From Blasia pusilla (lineage: Eukaryota; Marchantiophyta; Marchantiopsida; Blasiales), in assembly GCA_050084515.1 (NCBI GenBank), contig CM114272.1:25916001-25980000 (forward strand): a stretch of 64,000 nt of DNA, read 5' to 3'. Below the pieces are notes generated by a model that was not told the DNA's origin, did no database searches, and saw nothing but the letters and a program-made list of their open reading frames with translations. Of the stretch, positions 12,701 through 23,476 are shown in pieces (position 1 is the stretch's first letter; every line of letters starts with the position of its first letter). The position numbers were made by a program, and so were the translations under genes.

Positions 12701-15540
12701 AGCTCCTATCATCGATTCCTATGTGAATGACGTGACATGTTATTATTTGGCCTTAGATTATGTCATTGTTTCTTCATACTTGCATGGTACATGTTATCAC
12801 ATGGTGAATCCATATCATTGATATGGCTAGGATTCTTTGTTGACGCATTGTGTAGACACTTAGGTTAGGGAAGGTTTTCATGTCCTTGTCCCCATTTCTT
12901 TGCCTTTAAAAATTTGAATGGAAAACCAGTAGAGAATTTCTTGAATGATCCCACCTGGATTTTGCATTCCACCTGCTTCCTTAAAGATGTTAAAAAACAA
13001 TGCGCCTCCATGCAATTCATGTTTAGAATAGTTATATTTTTCCTTGAAGGGTCCCCCCTTCCTCCATATGCATGTATCAATTTTCTCTTTGTACAACCCC
13101 ATTTAAGAGTAATTTTCTCTTGCGATATTCACACAACATAAAATAAGAAATATTAATTTGAATTGCCCGAATGATGCACGGAGACAAAGCTTTCCACAAA
13201 ACCTTTTAAGATGGAAAAAAACCTTGACAACAAAAAAAACGTAGAAATTTCTTTAAGTGGAAAAACGAATAAAAAAGACCTGCACATCGAAAAATTCTAC
13301 AAAAGATTCCAAAAGTAGAAAACCACTCAACAATCTTACGAGCAGAAAGAAACCCAAACCCCAAGAACCAAACACTCGACCCTAACGATTTGCACCCTTC
13401 GAAATCGAATGCATTTCGATGCACAAAATTTCCACTTCCTCAAAAAATGGCATAGCGCACAAAATGATGGGAAAATGATTAGGATTCCCGCCCACAATCG
13501 AAAGGACGAGGAGTGCACTCACTTCATTCCTCTTTTCTCCTAAATGGCCCTCTTTCTGAAGGCAATAAAGGCCCTCACATATCGGGAAGAAATCGCGACA
13601 AACAGATTCCAAATGTCCAAAAAATATACAAGGAAAAGGAGCCGTCGCTTTTCCGTCGTTTCAAATGCTGCGTCTTCACGTTTATATTTTGTTAAGCCAT
13701 CCAAATTCAAATTCTCCCCCCGTTTTCCACAGCTGCCCTGCTTTCCCACCCGAGTACTTCTTTGGCAGGGCGATTATGAGCGATCGACTTTTTCGTTTTC
13801 ATTCAACCTCCAAATGGGGACGGCAGTACGGCCAGAGATGCTGGATAGGGACTCCCGAGTTTTGAAGTAGAGCAAAATCCCATGCATTTTTCCATAAGAA
13901 GAATATGGAAGGCTATCAAAGGACGAGAAGAAAGATTAGAGACTAGTCGGTTAGGGACGTATAGTTGTGAATTATCCATCTCAAGTCTCATTCTCTACAA
14001 GATTGTTCTAAGACTATGAGATTCCGTTCGTTAAATAGGATGTGTGTCAAGATTGTTTTTAGACTATGAGGTTCCGTTCGTTAAGTAGTTGAATAGAATG
14101 TGTGTCAAAAAAGAGATGATTTCAAAATGAAAAAGACATTTCCCAATAATTATGTAGATGATTTTATTTTTAAGAAATTAAAACTGAATGTTGTTGAATA
14201 TGTTATAATCCGCATTTTTTTAACGCTAGTTGAAAAAATTTAAAATTCATCTTACAATATTTTGGAAATATTCAATCCATAAAATATAATCTCTTTTTAA
14301 AACTTGAGAGAAAGCTGTTCACTTTTGGAGATTTCCGATCAGGCCTATTTACGAGGTAGGCAAATCTAGATTAGATACTAGACCAGAAACAAAATCATGC
14401 CTTTTGGAGCTCAAATAATCATAGTGAGGAATGGAACCATTCTAATTTGAAAACTAAACTAAAAAAATCCCCCATAGAAGTTGAGGTATTATTATTATTA
14501 TTAGCAGATACTTATTTGCAATGGTCGAAGGGAGGGTTTATGCGTGCCTCTACATGAGTGGAAGGAGACCACCAAATCGTGATTTTCTTAAAAAAAGAAC
14601 GTGCCAACGTAAGAGAAATATTCCTCGTCAAAACAAAAGTTCGTGAAGAAACCAGAATCGACGTGATTTGCGTAGGGATGAGCATAAAAATGAAAAAATA
14701 CTAGGGATCCCGACTTTGTGAGCATGTCGACGGCCGGATAAAAACAATATCAATCAAACTTCTACTCTATCCAGAATCTTGCTAAAACTCATGTGCATGT
14801 GGAAGGAATCCCTAAAGGATCTACTTTTTTTAATCCCGTGCCTACTTTACCGTACTTCTAGAAAACGGTTTCATGGATAGTTGAGTAACTCCGCTGGGAT
14901 TCCCACCCAGTTGTTCTGATCCTGGGAACGAAAAACAGAGTAGTCGGTGTGGAAATCAGATATATTATTGAATGAATCGCTAGCAGAGGTCCACATAAAT
15001 CAAATCGCATGGTTTTGTTTGTCGTAACAATTGCGACGAAAAAGGATGATTCTTAATTTCCTGCTTTATTCTATGCACGAAATTAATAAACATACTGCGC
15101 GTAGGAACGTTCTCTTACGTTGACCAGGCCAGGACTGCCAGGTATATGGGGAATCAATAGTGTACAACATATGAAATTAATGGTCGTGTTGTCGGCGGAA
15201 TTATCTTCTTATTGTTCATGCTGTGAAAACCTTTCTCTTCCGTGCCAATGAATGAGACTCTTACGAATCCAAAAATCGAACCGTCGTTTTATGGGTAAAT
15301 GATGTTTGGATGCAAATGCACCGAGTGGTTAAACAAATCATATCCATCACTCTAAACCGTAACAAGGACGGACGGGACGCGATTTTGGGCGGGGACGGCG
15401 GGAGGCATGGACGGGGAGGGGGAAGGACGGAGGGCGTAGGGGACGAAAAGAGACGTAATACATGTCGAAACGGAGAGCGTGACGAGAGTTTCATTTTGAT
15501 CCGGACGGAATGAAGTATTTTTATTTTTATTCATCTTTTT
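12700..15540. other. intergenic, no recognisable gene
   Basis: Short open frames on both strands (for example 13,544-13,870 plus) show no family resemblance. From 14,100 to 15,250 the sequence is AT-rich. A small tandem duplication lies at 13,998-14,105 and a short ATT repeat at about 14,488-14,502. Confidence 0.4.
13998..14105. repeat. two-copy tandem repeat, about 50-58 bp
   Basis: Unit 1 spans 13,998-14,047 and unit 2 spans 14,048-14,105. Both start CAAGATTGTT, contain GACTATGAG.TTCCGTTCG and end ATGTGTGT. The second unit is about 8 bp longer near its end. Confidence 0.85.
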
Positions 15541-16027
15541 TGAATTCGGTTCATATTAGGGTTCCAAATGTGAATACTAGGGCTTTGCTTATTGTCATTT
15601 GGAGAAATTTCCCAAGGTAACGTCCTCTATTCACCCACCCTTCCCCTCCTATCCCAAGTCCTTTCTTGTTTGTCGTATTTGTCGTATGTGCTTCTCATTT
15701 TGGTTCGATTCACGTTTGTATTTGTTACCCCTCCCGTACATACACTTTTCTTCTCATCTATTTTATCTCGAAGGGCCCATGATCTTTTCACACTCTTAGC
15801 AACTCTACGTATTCATGAGTTTATTTTTGGGAGGGGGTTGGGACTAGAAGTCCTAGGTGATGTCGGTAGGTGAGAGTTTATGTTAGAGGGAGCATTACCG
15901 TGGACGGGAAGAGAGTTGTTTGCCAGGACCGCTCGTTCGAATGGGGATGATAGGACTATTATTGACGGGGGATTGTCACACGATTTTATTGGAGGGGGCC
16001 ATGTCCTCTTCTTGGTGAGTTGCATCC

Positions 16028-16633
16028 ATGCCTCGACCCGCATCGGCTCCCCGTGTGGGGACCCGTGGGTCGTCTAGTCGGGATACTAAATGCCCATGTT
16101 GTCCCGAATTCTTCACTCGTTCAGGAATTCGGAACCACTTAGCGGCTAAACATCCTGACTTTGATAGATTTGGATGGGTGGTCCCTCCTGTCGACCATGG
16201 ATGCTCTCCGGTGCTTCGGCATCATCGCCCCTCCCGAGGCATGGGAGTGGTTGAGGTCCCCCACCAGGGCAAGATTATAGGTCTCTTGAGACCCGTTTTC
16301 CCTGCCCGAGGTTGTTTCATAGGATCCCCCATGCTATTCGGGACGACCTCCGCCACGCATTCCTCTTTCGCCTTGCTAGGATTGCTCTTGATCCTATGGA
16401 TGAGCTCTCTTGGTACCTACTACTTCTCCTTCCACGATGGTGTCTTCGTTACACTCGGGAGGGAAGGCGGTCATAGAGAGGTTATAGCACGTCGAGACGC
16501 TTTCGAGGAGGTGATTGGGAGTCTCTGCAGAGTGAGTTTGTGGCATTCGCAGGAGGTAGTAGTTCACCTGGTTTCCCGGACGATCGTGGAGCAGCCAGGT
16601 TGCGGCGATGTAGGACATCGGGGCGAGCTGTGA
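16028..16633 (+). pseudogene. non-LTR element N-terminal zinc-finger segment
   Basis: The frame opening at ATG 16,028 encodes about 25 residues and then a C2H2-type finger, C-x2-C-x11-H-x4-H, at 16,091-16,153 (CPCCPEFFTRSGIRNHLAAKH region). Such fingers bind target DNA in R2-type non-LTR elements. Beyond the finger the meaningful frame moves: near 16,540 a different plus frame reads more like the pre-RT linker. The frame shown therefore becomes nonsense after roughly residue 60. Start choice is uncertain because the element may be initiated further upstream. Confidence 0.55.
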
Positions 16634-16829
16634 GTACTCGCCGGGCTGCACGTGCTCTTCGCCCGATGGACATGGCTCCTTCTTCACCGTTACCATCGAT
16701 GCCCTCCGAGGCTACATCCTCGCCCAGCGGTTGACATTCCAGCTTTTGCACGTGACTTCCATCGACACGGCTATATGCCTTGACCCGTCCCTCTTTGCAC
16801 GGGCACTTTCGGGCGTTCTCCGAGGATTG

Positions 16830-18055
16830 CGGCCGGAGGTTTTTCTGGTATGATGTACGAACACCTTCGTGATTGCTTTCTTCCGAGGACACCGCTAGCG
16901 GCTTCTCCGAAGTTGCTTCAGGTTGCCTCTCACCTAGCTTTCGGGGAGAGTGCCAGCGAGAGTGGCCCAAGTATTAGGGGCGGGCGACTTTGGCGTTGTC
17001 GAAGGAGGGTGGTGGTATCCGTCCGATTGCCATAGGTGAGGTGCTCTTGCGGTTGGTGAGTCGTACTCTCGCTTTGCAATTCCGTGAGGCTTTCGGTCCA
17101 CATCCGAGTCCGCATCAGTTTGGAGTTGCCACGCCACCGGATGTGAGACGGTTGCCTTAGGTTTGAGGGCTTGTCTAGATGTACATCCAGAGTGGGTGGT
17201 TCTCCAAGTGGACGTGGAGAACGCCTTCAACTCAGTATCTCGGGCTACTATTTTCACAGAGTTGAGGGACGCGGGTGGCCCCATGGCGAGCCTCATTCCC
17301 TTTGTGCAAGCTTTCTATGGGGCCCCTTCAGCCCTCTATTTCCACCATGGTCGATACGAGGAGGAGGTCACGGTCTTGGAGTGTGCTACCGGGACTCGTC
17401 AGGGTGACCCTCTGGGTGGCGCGTTGTTTGCTGTGGCTCATTACCGAGCGGTTCTTTCTACGGTGGAGGCTTTCCCAGGTTGCATGTTCCCTTCGCTGGC
17501 AGATGATACTCATATTGTTGGTCCTGGAGATCTGGTTGTCCTTGCATTCGAGCACTTTTCAACACAGTTGGCACGTGTCGGCCTGGCGGTGAAGGTGGGG
17601 AAGTGCAAGGATTGGTCTCCATCAGGCCTACGTGATGATCTACATTTACCCGACGGCTTCTTGCAACCTGTCGGAGGGCTTTGAGTCTTGGGAGTCCCGC
17701 TCGGGAGCCAGGACTTTGTATCGAGTTTCGTGGCAGCGGCTCTTACCGAGGATCTTCTCCACGTTGATGATCTTACGAGGATTGGTGACCCTCAAGTCGC
17801 CTTCGGCATTCTCTCTTCTTGTTTTGCTCGTAGACCTGGTTACCTCACTAGAACTGTCTGGACATCTAGTCACCTTTCTTCCCTATATAGATCCTTTGAT
17901 AGGAAGCTCATGCAGGTGTTTGGGGATCTTCTAGGACCCGGCTCCTTAGAGTGCCCCATGGGGGAGTTAGCTCGTAGACAGGCCTCTTGGCCGATTTCTT
18001 TTGGTGGAGTAGGTCTTCTCTCGACCGAGTTAGTGGCGCCCTCCGCTTTTTAGGG
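16830..18055 (+). pseudogene. non-LTR reverse transcriptase (broken)
   Basis: The RT starts with a GGFSGMMYEHLRD block near 16,840, the equivalent of the common SG...EHL motif. A GIRPIAIGE-like block at about 17,005-17,040 is split by frameshifts, followed by a FREAFGPHPSPHQFG region. The best-preserved part is 17,163-17,684: LQVDVENAFNSVSR (first catalytic Asp), TGTRQGDPLGG and the LADDTHIVG box (catalytic Asp pair near 17,500). A TGA stop at 17,682 interrupts the thumb region, which then reads on to 18,053. The RQGDPLG and ADD signatures are those of non-LTR RTs. The copy is broken by at least two frameshifts and several stops. Confidence 0.8.
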
Positions 18056-18322
18056 AGTTGGGCCACAGTGGCACCCTCCTTTGCTCCCCATTTTTGGTTA
18101 GAGATAGACCGCTCCTTCTACACTACGTCTCCCAGGTCGAGGATGGCTCATTCCCACTTGGTCTTCACTCACACTTGTAGAGATTCCTTGAGTTGAGGCT
18201 AGAGCCGTTCTCCCCACTTTCTCCTCCTTAGTTACCTCCGGTCGATCTGGGCTCCAATATTCCTTGATGGAAGCCCACTTTGAGGCAGATTTTAGAGGCA
18301 CTATGTCGACGGGAATATCCCC

Positions 18323-19115
18323 ATGGAGGTTAGGGCCCGATTCGCTCTTGCTCGAAAAGGGGCAGGCTCATGGGTAGGCGCGCCCCTTCTCCAGCTTTCC
18401 GATCGCACCACTTACCTATACCACAGCGATGCGGTTCCGCTTGGGCCTCCCCCAACCATCGGTAGTTGGTTCGACACATTGCGAGTGTCGCCGGAGCCTG
18501 GATCCACTTGGTGTGCATTTGGCACGCTCTCCAGTTGGGGGTGAGAGGATAGCCACTCACGATGCAGTGCGGGATATCATGTTCAGTATTGCTCGGGAGA
18601 GTGGCTTCCATGTGCAGAGAGAGAGGCACTACTCCATACGGGATTCCCTCATTCGTGCCGATCTCTACATGACACGTGAGGCTGAGGTGGTTGTGGCGGA
18701 CGTGGTAGTCACAGATCCTACGCGGGAGGCAGTGCGAGCCCAAGTGGTGGCCCAAGGGCGAATGCTACAAGGAGCGGCGGCGGTGAAGAAGACACATATC
18801 TACAGTCGACTACACGAGGGACACATCTTCATCCCCCTGGCCATAGAGATGTATGGGGCTATGGGGGAGAGGTTCAACTCGTTCCTTACGAACTGCGCCC
18901 ATCATCTCCACTCGAGAAATGGATTGTCCTTAGCTACTGCGATTCTGTATTGTAGGCAGCGGGTCTCCATAGCATTGCAGCGTGCCCAGGCTAATGGGAT
19001 TTTGCAGCGGGCTCAGGCTGTGGGAGATGCCGGCGCTAGAGGCCCACTTAGTAGTAGTCATAGCTCTCTTGTTGTTGCTGATATTGTCTCTGCTGTTGGT
19101 GAGTTTCGTCGTTAG
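18323..19115 (+). pseudogene. REL-type endonuclease domain of the non-LTR element
   Basis: The frame 18,429-19,115 (stop TAG) encodes about 228 residues. A CxC...H...(Ser in place of an expected Cys) zinc-knuckle-like block at residues 18-34 is followed by GGERIATHDAVRD. A PD-(D/E)XK-like core follows: an Arg-Ala-Asp near residue 77, VADVVVTDP near residues 88-96 and a Lys-Lys-x-x-x-Tyr near residue 119. A conserved FIPLAIEMYGAMGERF block comes after that. The preceding 18,323-18,428 belongs to the same protein but in another frame, so there is a frameshift near 18,420. The enzyme would nick target DNA to prime reverse transcription. The family call rests on motif pattern only. Confidence 0.65.
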
Positions 19116-19361
19116 GGGGGGGAATGCCCCCTTCTTCCTTTTCTGGTCTTGTTGTGGCCTTCAGGTTTTGACTCTTTGAGTCCCCCTCTTTTGTACTTCC
19201 GATGGGTTTTCCATCACTCGTTTTTATCGAAGTGCATCTTCTGCTTTCACTCATCGCGTCTCTTAGGGGGAATGCCCCTTCTTCCTTTTCTGGTCTTGTT
19301 GTGGCCTTCAGGTTTTGACTCTTTGAGTCCCCCTCTTTTGTACTTCGGATGGGTTTTCCAT
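19113..19361 (+). repeat. duplicated 3' tail of the non-LTR element
   Basis: About 100 bp occurs twice, at roughly 19,113-19,214 and 19,264-19,361. Both copies share a GGGAATGCCCC start, CTTCTTCCTTTTCTGGTCTT, TCTTTGAGTCCCCCTCTTTT and a GATGGGTTTTCCAT end. They are separated by about 50 bp of unrelated sequence. The copies begin immediately after the endonuclease stop codon, so they form the element's 3' untranslated region. Confidence 0.9.
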
Positions 19362-19375
19362 ATCTTAGGGACATT

Positions 19376-22300
19376 TTGAAGCTTTTCCGTTCTGCTCTTT
19401 CACATCCATGTTTTCCCGTTCCAGGCTGTGAGGCGGTGAGTTTGGACGTCGGACCGCGGCGAGGGGAGTGCTTGACTTTTGGCTAGAAAACAAGCTTCCC
19501 ATACGAAAATGGCGGAGGAGTAGTAGTAGTAGCAGCAGTGGACTGAAAACATTACGCCTCATGACTTCGACCAGTACTGTTGTACTGGTCGAGATCATGA
19601 GTCCGAGATCGAGGGCTGGTGAACTTTGAAACAATGTTTCGCAAATGGTTCGAGTCGAAATCTGGATTTCCGTATCTGAATATTGGAACAGGTGCGTCAA
19701 GAACACGTAGTTCGGTGGGTGGAAGGTGTAAGGAGAGGGAAGCGTTCGTAGACCTTACCATAGTTCGTTGCGGAAATGGCGATTGAGTAGAGTACAGCGA
19801 AGAGAACCAACCACACAAAGAACGAGCCCTACATACGGATGACGCGCATGCACTGACTGCTACTCCGGGGACATTGAAGGCACGCTTCGAGAACTCATTG
19901 GCTTGTGGGAACAGGACGGCGATTTGGGCAAGATAGCCACAAAGATCTCCAAAGCAGGACTAGATTTGTCCTTGCGAACACCGACCATTCCTGCATTCTA
20001 GTGTGTCCAAGTGCTCGTTCCACAAATCTTTTTCTATAATTGTAGGTAACAGATGGCCTACCCGTTGCCATTCTTCACGCGCAAATTTTTCAAAGGATGT
20101 GGAGGGTGCCAGCCGGCGAAACCCTCCTCCCCCTGCGCTACGCTACGCGTAGTATCTGTCACCTTTCCGGAAAACGTAGCGCGCTGACAGCTTCTCGGAA
20201 GCGGGGAGAAGTGACGCGTCGATTGATAACCTGTCACATCACACCGATGAGAGTCGTCCAGCATGGGGGGCTTCACCGGACGCGTCCCTGGAGCAATGTC
20301 CGGAGAGAACCGGGGTTACGTGTTGAGCTGGCCGGAAGAATTTGAGAATTCCGATTCAGGTCGTCACTTACCGGCCAAAGAGGTGTTTAGTCGACTTGAA
20401 TGAAGGAAACTTCGAAAATTGCCGGGAATGTACCGGTTGTCAAGGAAAAACTCCCCGGACCCTGCCCTGGAGTGCGAAGAGGCACGTGACCATCCGACCC
20501 TCCAGGGCTCAGGGTCGGCTGGTCCCGGCTCCAGATTTCGGGTCGACGGGAAACCATGTTCTGGCCAATACTGTCGACGACTTCACCTGTCGCTTCGTCT
20601 GTACACTTCCGCGGGTGGAAAGGGTTCCCCCGGTCTACAGTCTGTTAGTTCACATGGACTGGCGTTATAAACTTGTGGATGTTCGCTATCGTGTAACGCC
20701 GCTGTTGCCTTGTGGAGGGACCACTGCAATCATACGACGACCTTGCTGAAAAGATCGCGGTTCAGTCTCGGGACACTATATTTTGCTCACCGGCACAAAC
20801 GGCTCTCTCGATTTCAAGGTTCGGATGTATTCCCGTTATTCTATAATGTCAGTTCGTTTAACAGGTGTAATCGGTACTTTCTCCGCTTTAGTTGAGCTCA
20901 TAAACCGATTTCCTTGCGTCTCTTTAGTTTTTAGTAGTGAGCTAGATCACGGTGAAATATTGCGGGTAAGTTCAGTAGACGAGATACATCTCTTGGTAGT
21001 CGCCACAACACCTCCGACAGATGTAATTTGGCTAGACTCTTTGACCTAATCCCTTGGCCGCATGAGACGATATTAGGGAATCGGCTTACAAGGATGTCTT
21101 TACTCCCACCCCATATGGAATACTGATGGTGTGTCTGCTGTTAGTCTGCACCAGAATCGGAATGCTCAATCTTACCACCAATCACAGATTCGACCGATTT
21201 ACTATGGCGTAAGCAGGCCTGAATCCCGAAGGAACCATTTGCTACACGTGACATTGTAAAAAACCTAGGTCCTTCATCGTGCCTTTCTGTATAGAAAGCC
21301 TTTGCACCTTTCTTACAAACGACGCACATTATCTTTAAGTGCGCACACAGACAGAACTCACATATGCCTAAACAAGTAATGACCACGAAGATGAGGGTAG
21401 CATTTCGTCCACAGTCTTCTACCTGAAAAGTCCGGTGTGGAGTGAGGAAGTCTGCTTGGACACTGGGAAGGACACAAAACGAAATGAGACGCAGTTTAGT
21501 CCCTAATTTTTCGTCCTACAGGCTCGGTGTTGTAATAAATGAGAATGCCCATGGGGCAGAAAATTTCAATGGTAAGTGAAAGGAAACGAAAATGTCGGAA
21601 ATTTTCCTCTAGGGTCAGGCCCTGAATGGCAGGACCCGAAGTCTCTGAGTGAAGGAGTAAAGCGGCCTTAACTGCTCTCAGAGATGGTACTATCGCATCA
21701 TTAGCTATAGTCCTTGTCATGACGTAGTCAATCGTCCTAAAACCCTAACCCTAAACGACTGAACTACAAATTTACGAATCATGTTAGCACCTTCAAGATT
21801 TACTTATCTCCGACGGGAGAGAAACAAAGAATTGTCCAATCCAATCCATCCATACAGCACTCTCAAGACTTCCCAAAGAGCTGTATGGTGAGTCCAAACT
21901 TCTAGAATCTATGGTAAGGTGAAACCCCTCTGTAGACAGGAAACCATTCAACCAGTGAACCGTGGGAGGGAAGTATCCCCATGTATATTGGCTAGTCATA
22001 GCCACAGGGGAGTTGTAATGATTGGGAACAATTGCCCATCTTTACTTTACTTGATTGCGTAGAAATAATGGCCTGCAGCCAGATGTAGAATAATTATGCA
22101 CTGAATTTCTTATGGGTATTAAATAGAGACTTCTGTCTTTTCTGTTGCGCTAAAGGAGGATAGCAAGGAATCAGACATCTTACAGTACAATAAAGAGTAC
22201 TGGTGATGGCCACAAAGCCACCCACCAGCTGCCATTATTGAGAATGATTGATTGGGCAACTTACTTGGATACACAGAGGGAAAGGCCCAACCAAAACTGA

Positions 22301-23476
22301 AGCACTCAAGCAGAACACATGTGAAATGGACTAGTTAGAAGCATTTCGTAAAAACATGTAGAAGGAAAGAACTGAATGAGATACGTAAAACTACAGCAGA
22401 TTTCCACTGGCGAAAAATCTTTTTTCCCCACATGCATGAAACTACACATAATCTAAAACTTGGTTTTGAGAGCTGCCTTCACACAAAATGACAAACACAA
22501 GATGCAAAAGGTGCAAGGTGGGTTTTCAACTTTCAATCACTACTTAGTAGTAGTGATAAATCCCATTCACTATTTTGATACTAAACTAAGGCCACTGAGC
22601 CGAAACTTCACCACCCGTATACTCTCTATTTCCACACGTTCCTAGCCAATGCAATCTAAAATTCGTCTTATACCCTACATCATTCAATACTAAGAAAACT
22701 GATATCCATTTAGATTAAGTTCTTCATTACCAGCACGTGGCATGAAAGGCCAAACGCACTAAGCGCAACAGGACTTCTGCTGATTGATTACTGAATTGTT
22801 ATGGACGCCATCACAGGATTCTATCCCTTTGCGTTCAACTTTACATCACTACTGGCTTGACAAAGGTCTGACCAAGTCAAGGTATCTCCAAGATAGTCTG
22901 CATGACCTTCATTCCATTCAGGATTGACAATTCCATAGCTTTCAACTCACGAAAAACAAAAATCAAATAGTGCAATACAAACCACAAAGTCAGCTGAGTT
23001 CACAAAATTACCCGTTGAAAAACAGGCCCCCTCCCAATGGAAGCACTTGTTACCAGACGAGATCATGCCCGCGGCACAAAAAGCTCATGCACAAACACCA
23101 ATCACACAATAAGTATATGCCATTCAAACAAAGTCAGTCCAATACTGAGAAGAACTATCAAAACCTGATTTATTGCACAACCAATGAATCACGACTTGAT
23201 GCCAAACTCCATGTGCACTCAACACTTCAAAGACCTTTCTCTATCCCTCTGTTTTCCTCACTCTCTCTCCGTATATGTCCTCTCCTTTACTACAATCACC
23301 CTTCCAAAAGACCAAATCCCATCTTAAGGATGTGGGGTTGATGGTCATTAAATGGCAGGACAACATGACTTTTGTTCTGCCTATTCAGACTTGAGATGTA
23401 ATGTTGTTGTTAAGAAGGTGAACAATTTTCCTCTCTTCTCTCTTTCCCTCAAAATGATTGTCTTCATAAGAATATT
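19376..23476. other. intergenic and probable nucleoporin 3' flank
   Basis: No open frame here resembles a family I know. The segment 20,090-21,050 is GC-richer and open in places on the plus strand (for example 20,342-20,749), but the peptides are unfamiliar and frames switch. From about 21,700 to 23,470 the sequence is AT-rich and lies downstream of the nucleoporin stop, so part of it may be that gene's 3' untranslated region. A short CCCTAA-type motif occurs at 21,737-21,757. Confidence 0.35.

Larger units (their letters stand above)
15540..19375 (+). mobile_element. decayed non-LTR retrotransposon with REL-type endonuclease
   Basis: A single plus-strand element carries, in order, a C2H2 zinc finger (16,091-16,153), a reverse transcriptase (about 16,830-18,050) and a C-terminal restriction-like endonuclease (about 18,420-18,900). 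This is the order of R2-type and other early-branching non-LTR elements; it differs from the L1 layout, which has an N-terminal APE endonuclease. The coding frame changes several times (near 16,500-17,150 and 18,060-18,420) and stops occur in the main frame, so the copy is inactive. The 5' limit is a guess; the 3' end carries a duplicated 100-bp segment (19,113-19,361). No poly(A) tail or target-site duplication was recognised. Confidence 0.7.

Noticed and set aside
21737-21757. CCCTAAA-type plant telomere motif
   Set aside because: Only about two and a half units. Too short to call an interstitial telomere or a telo-box with a known target gene.
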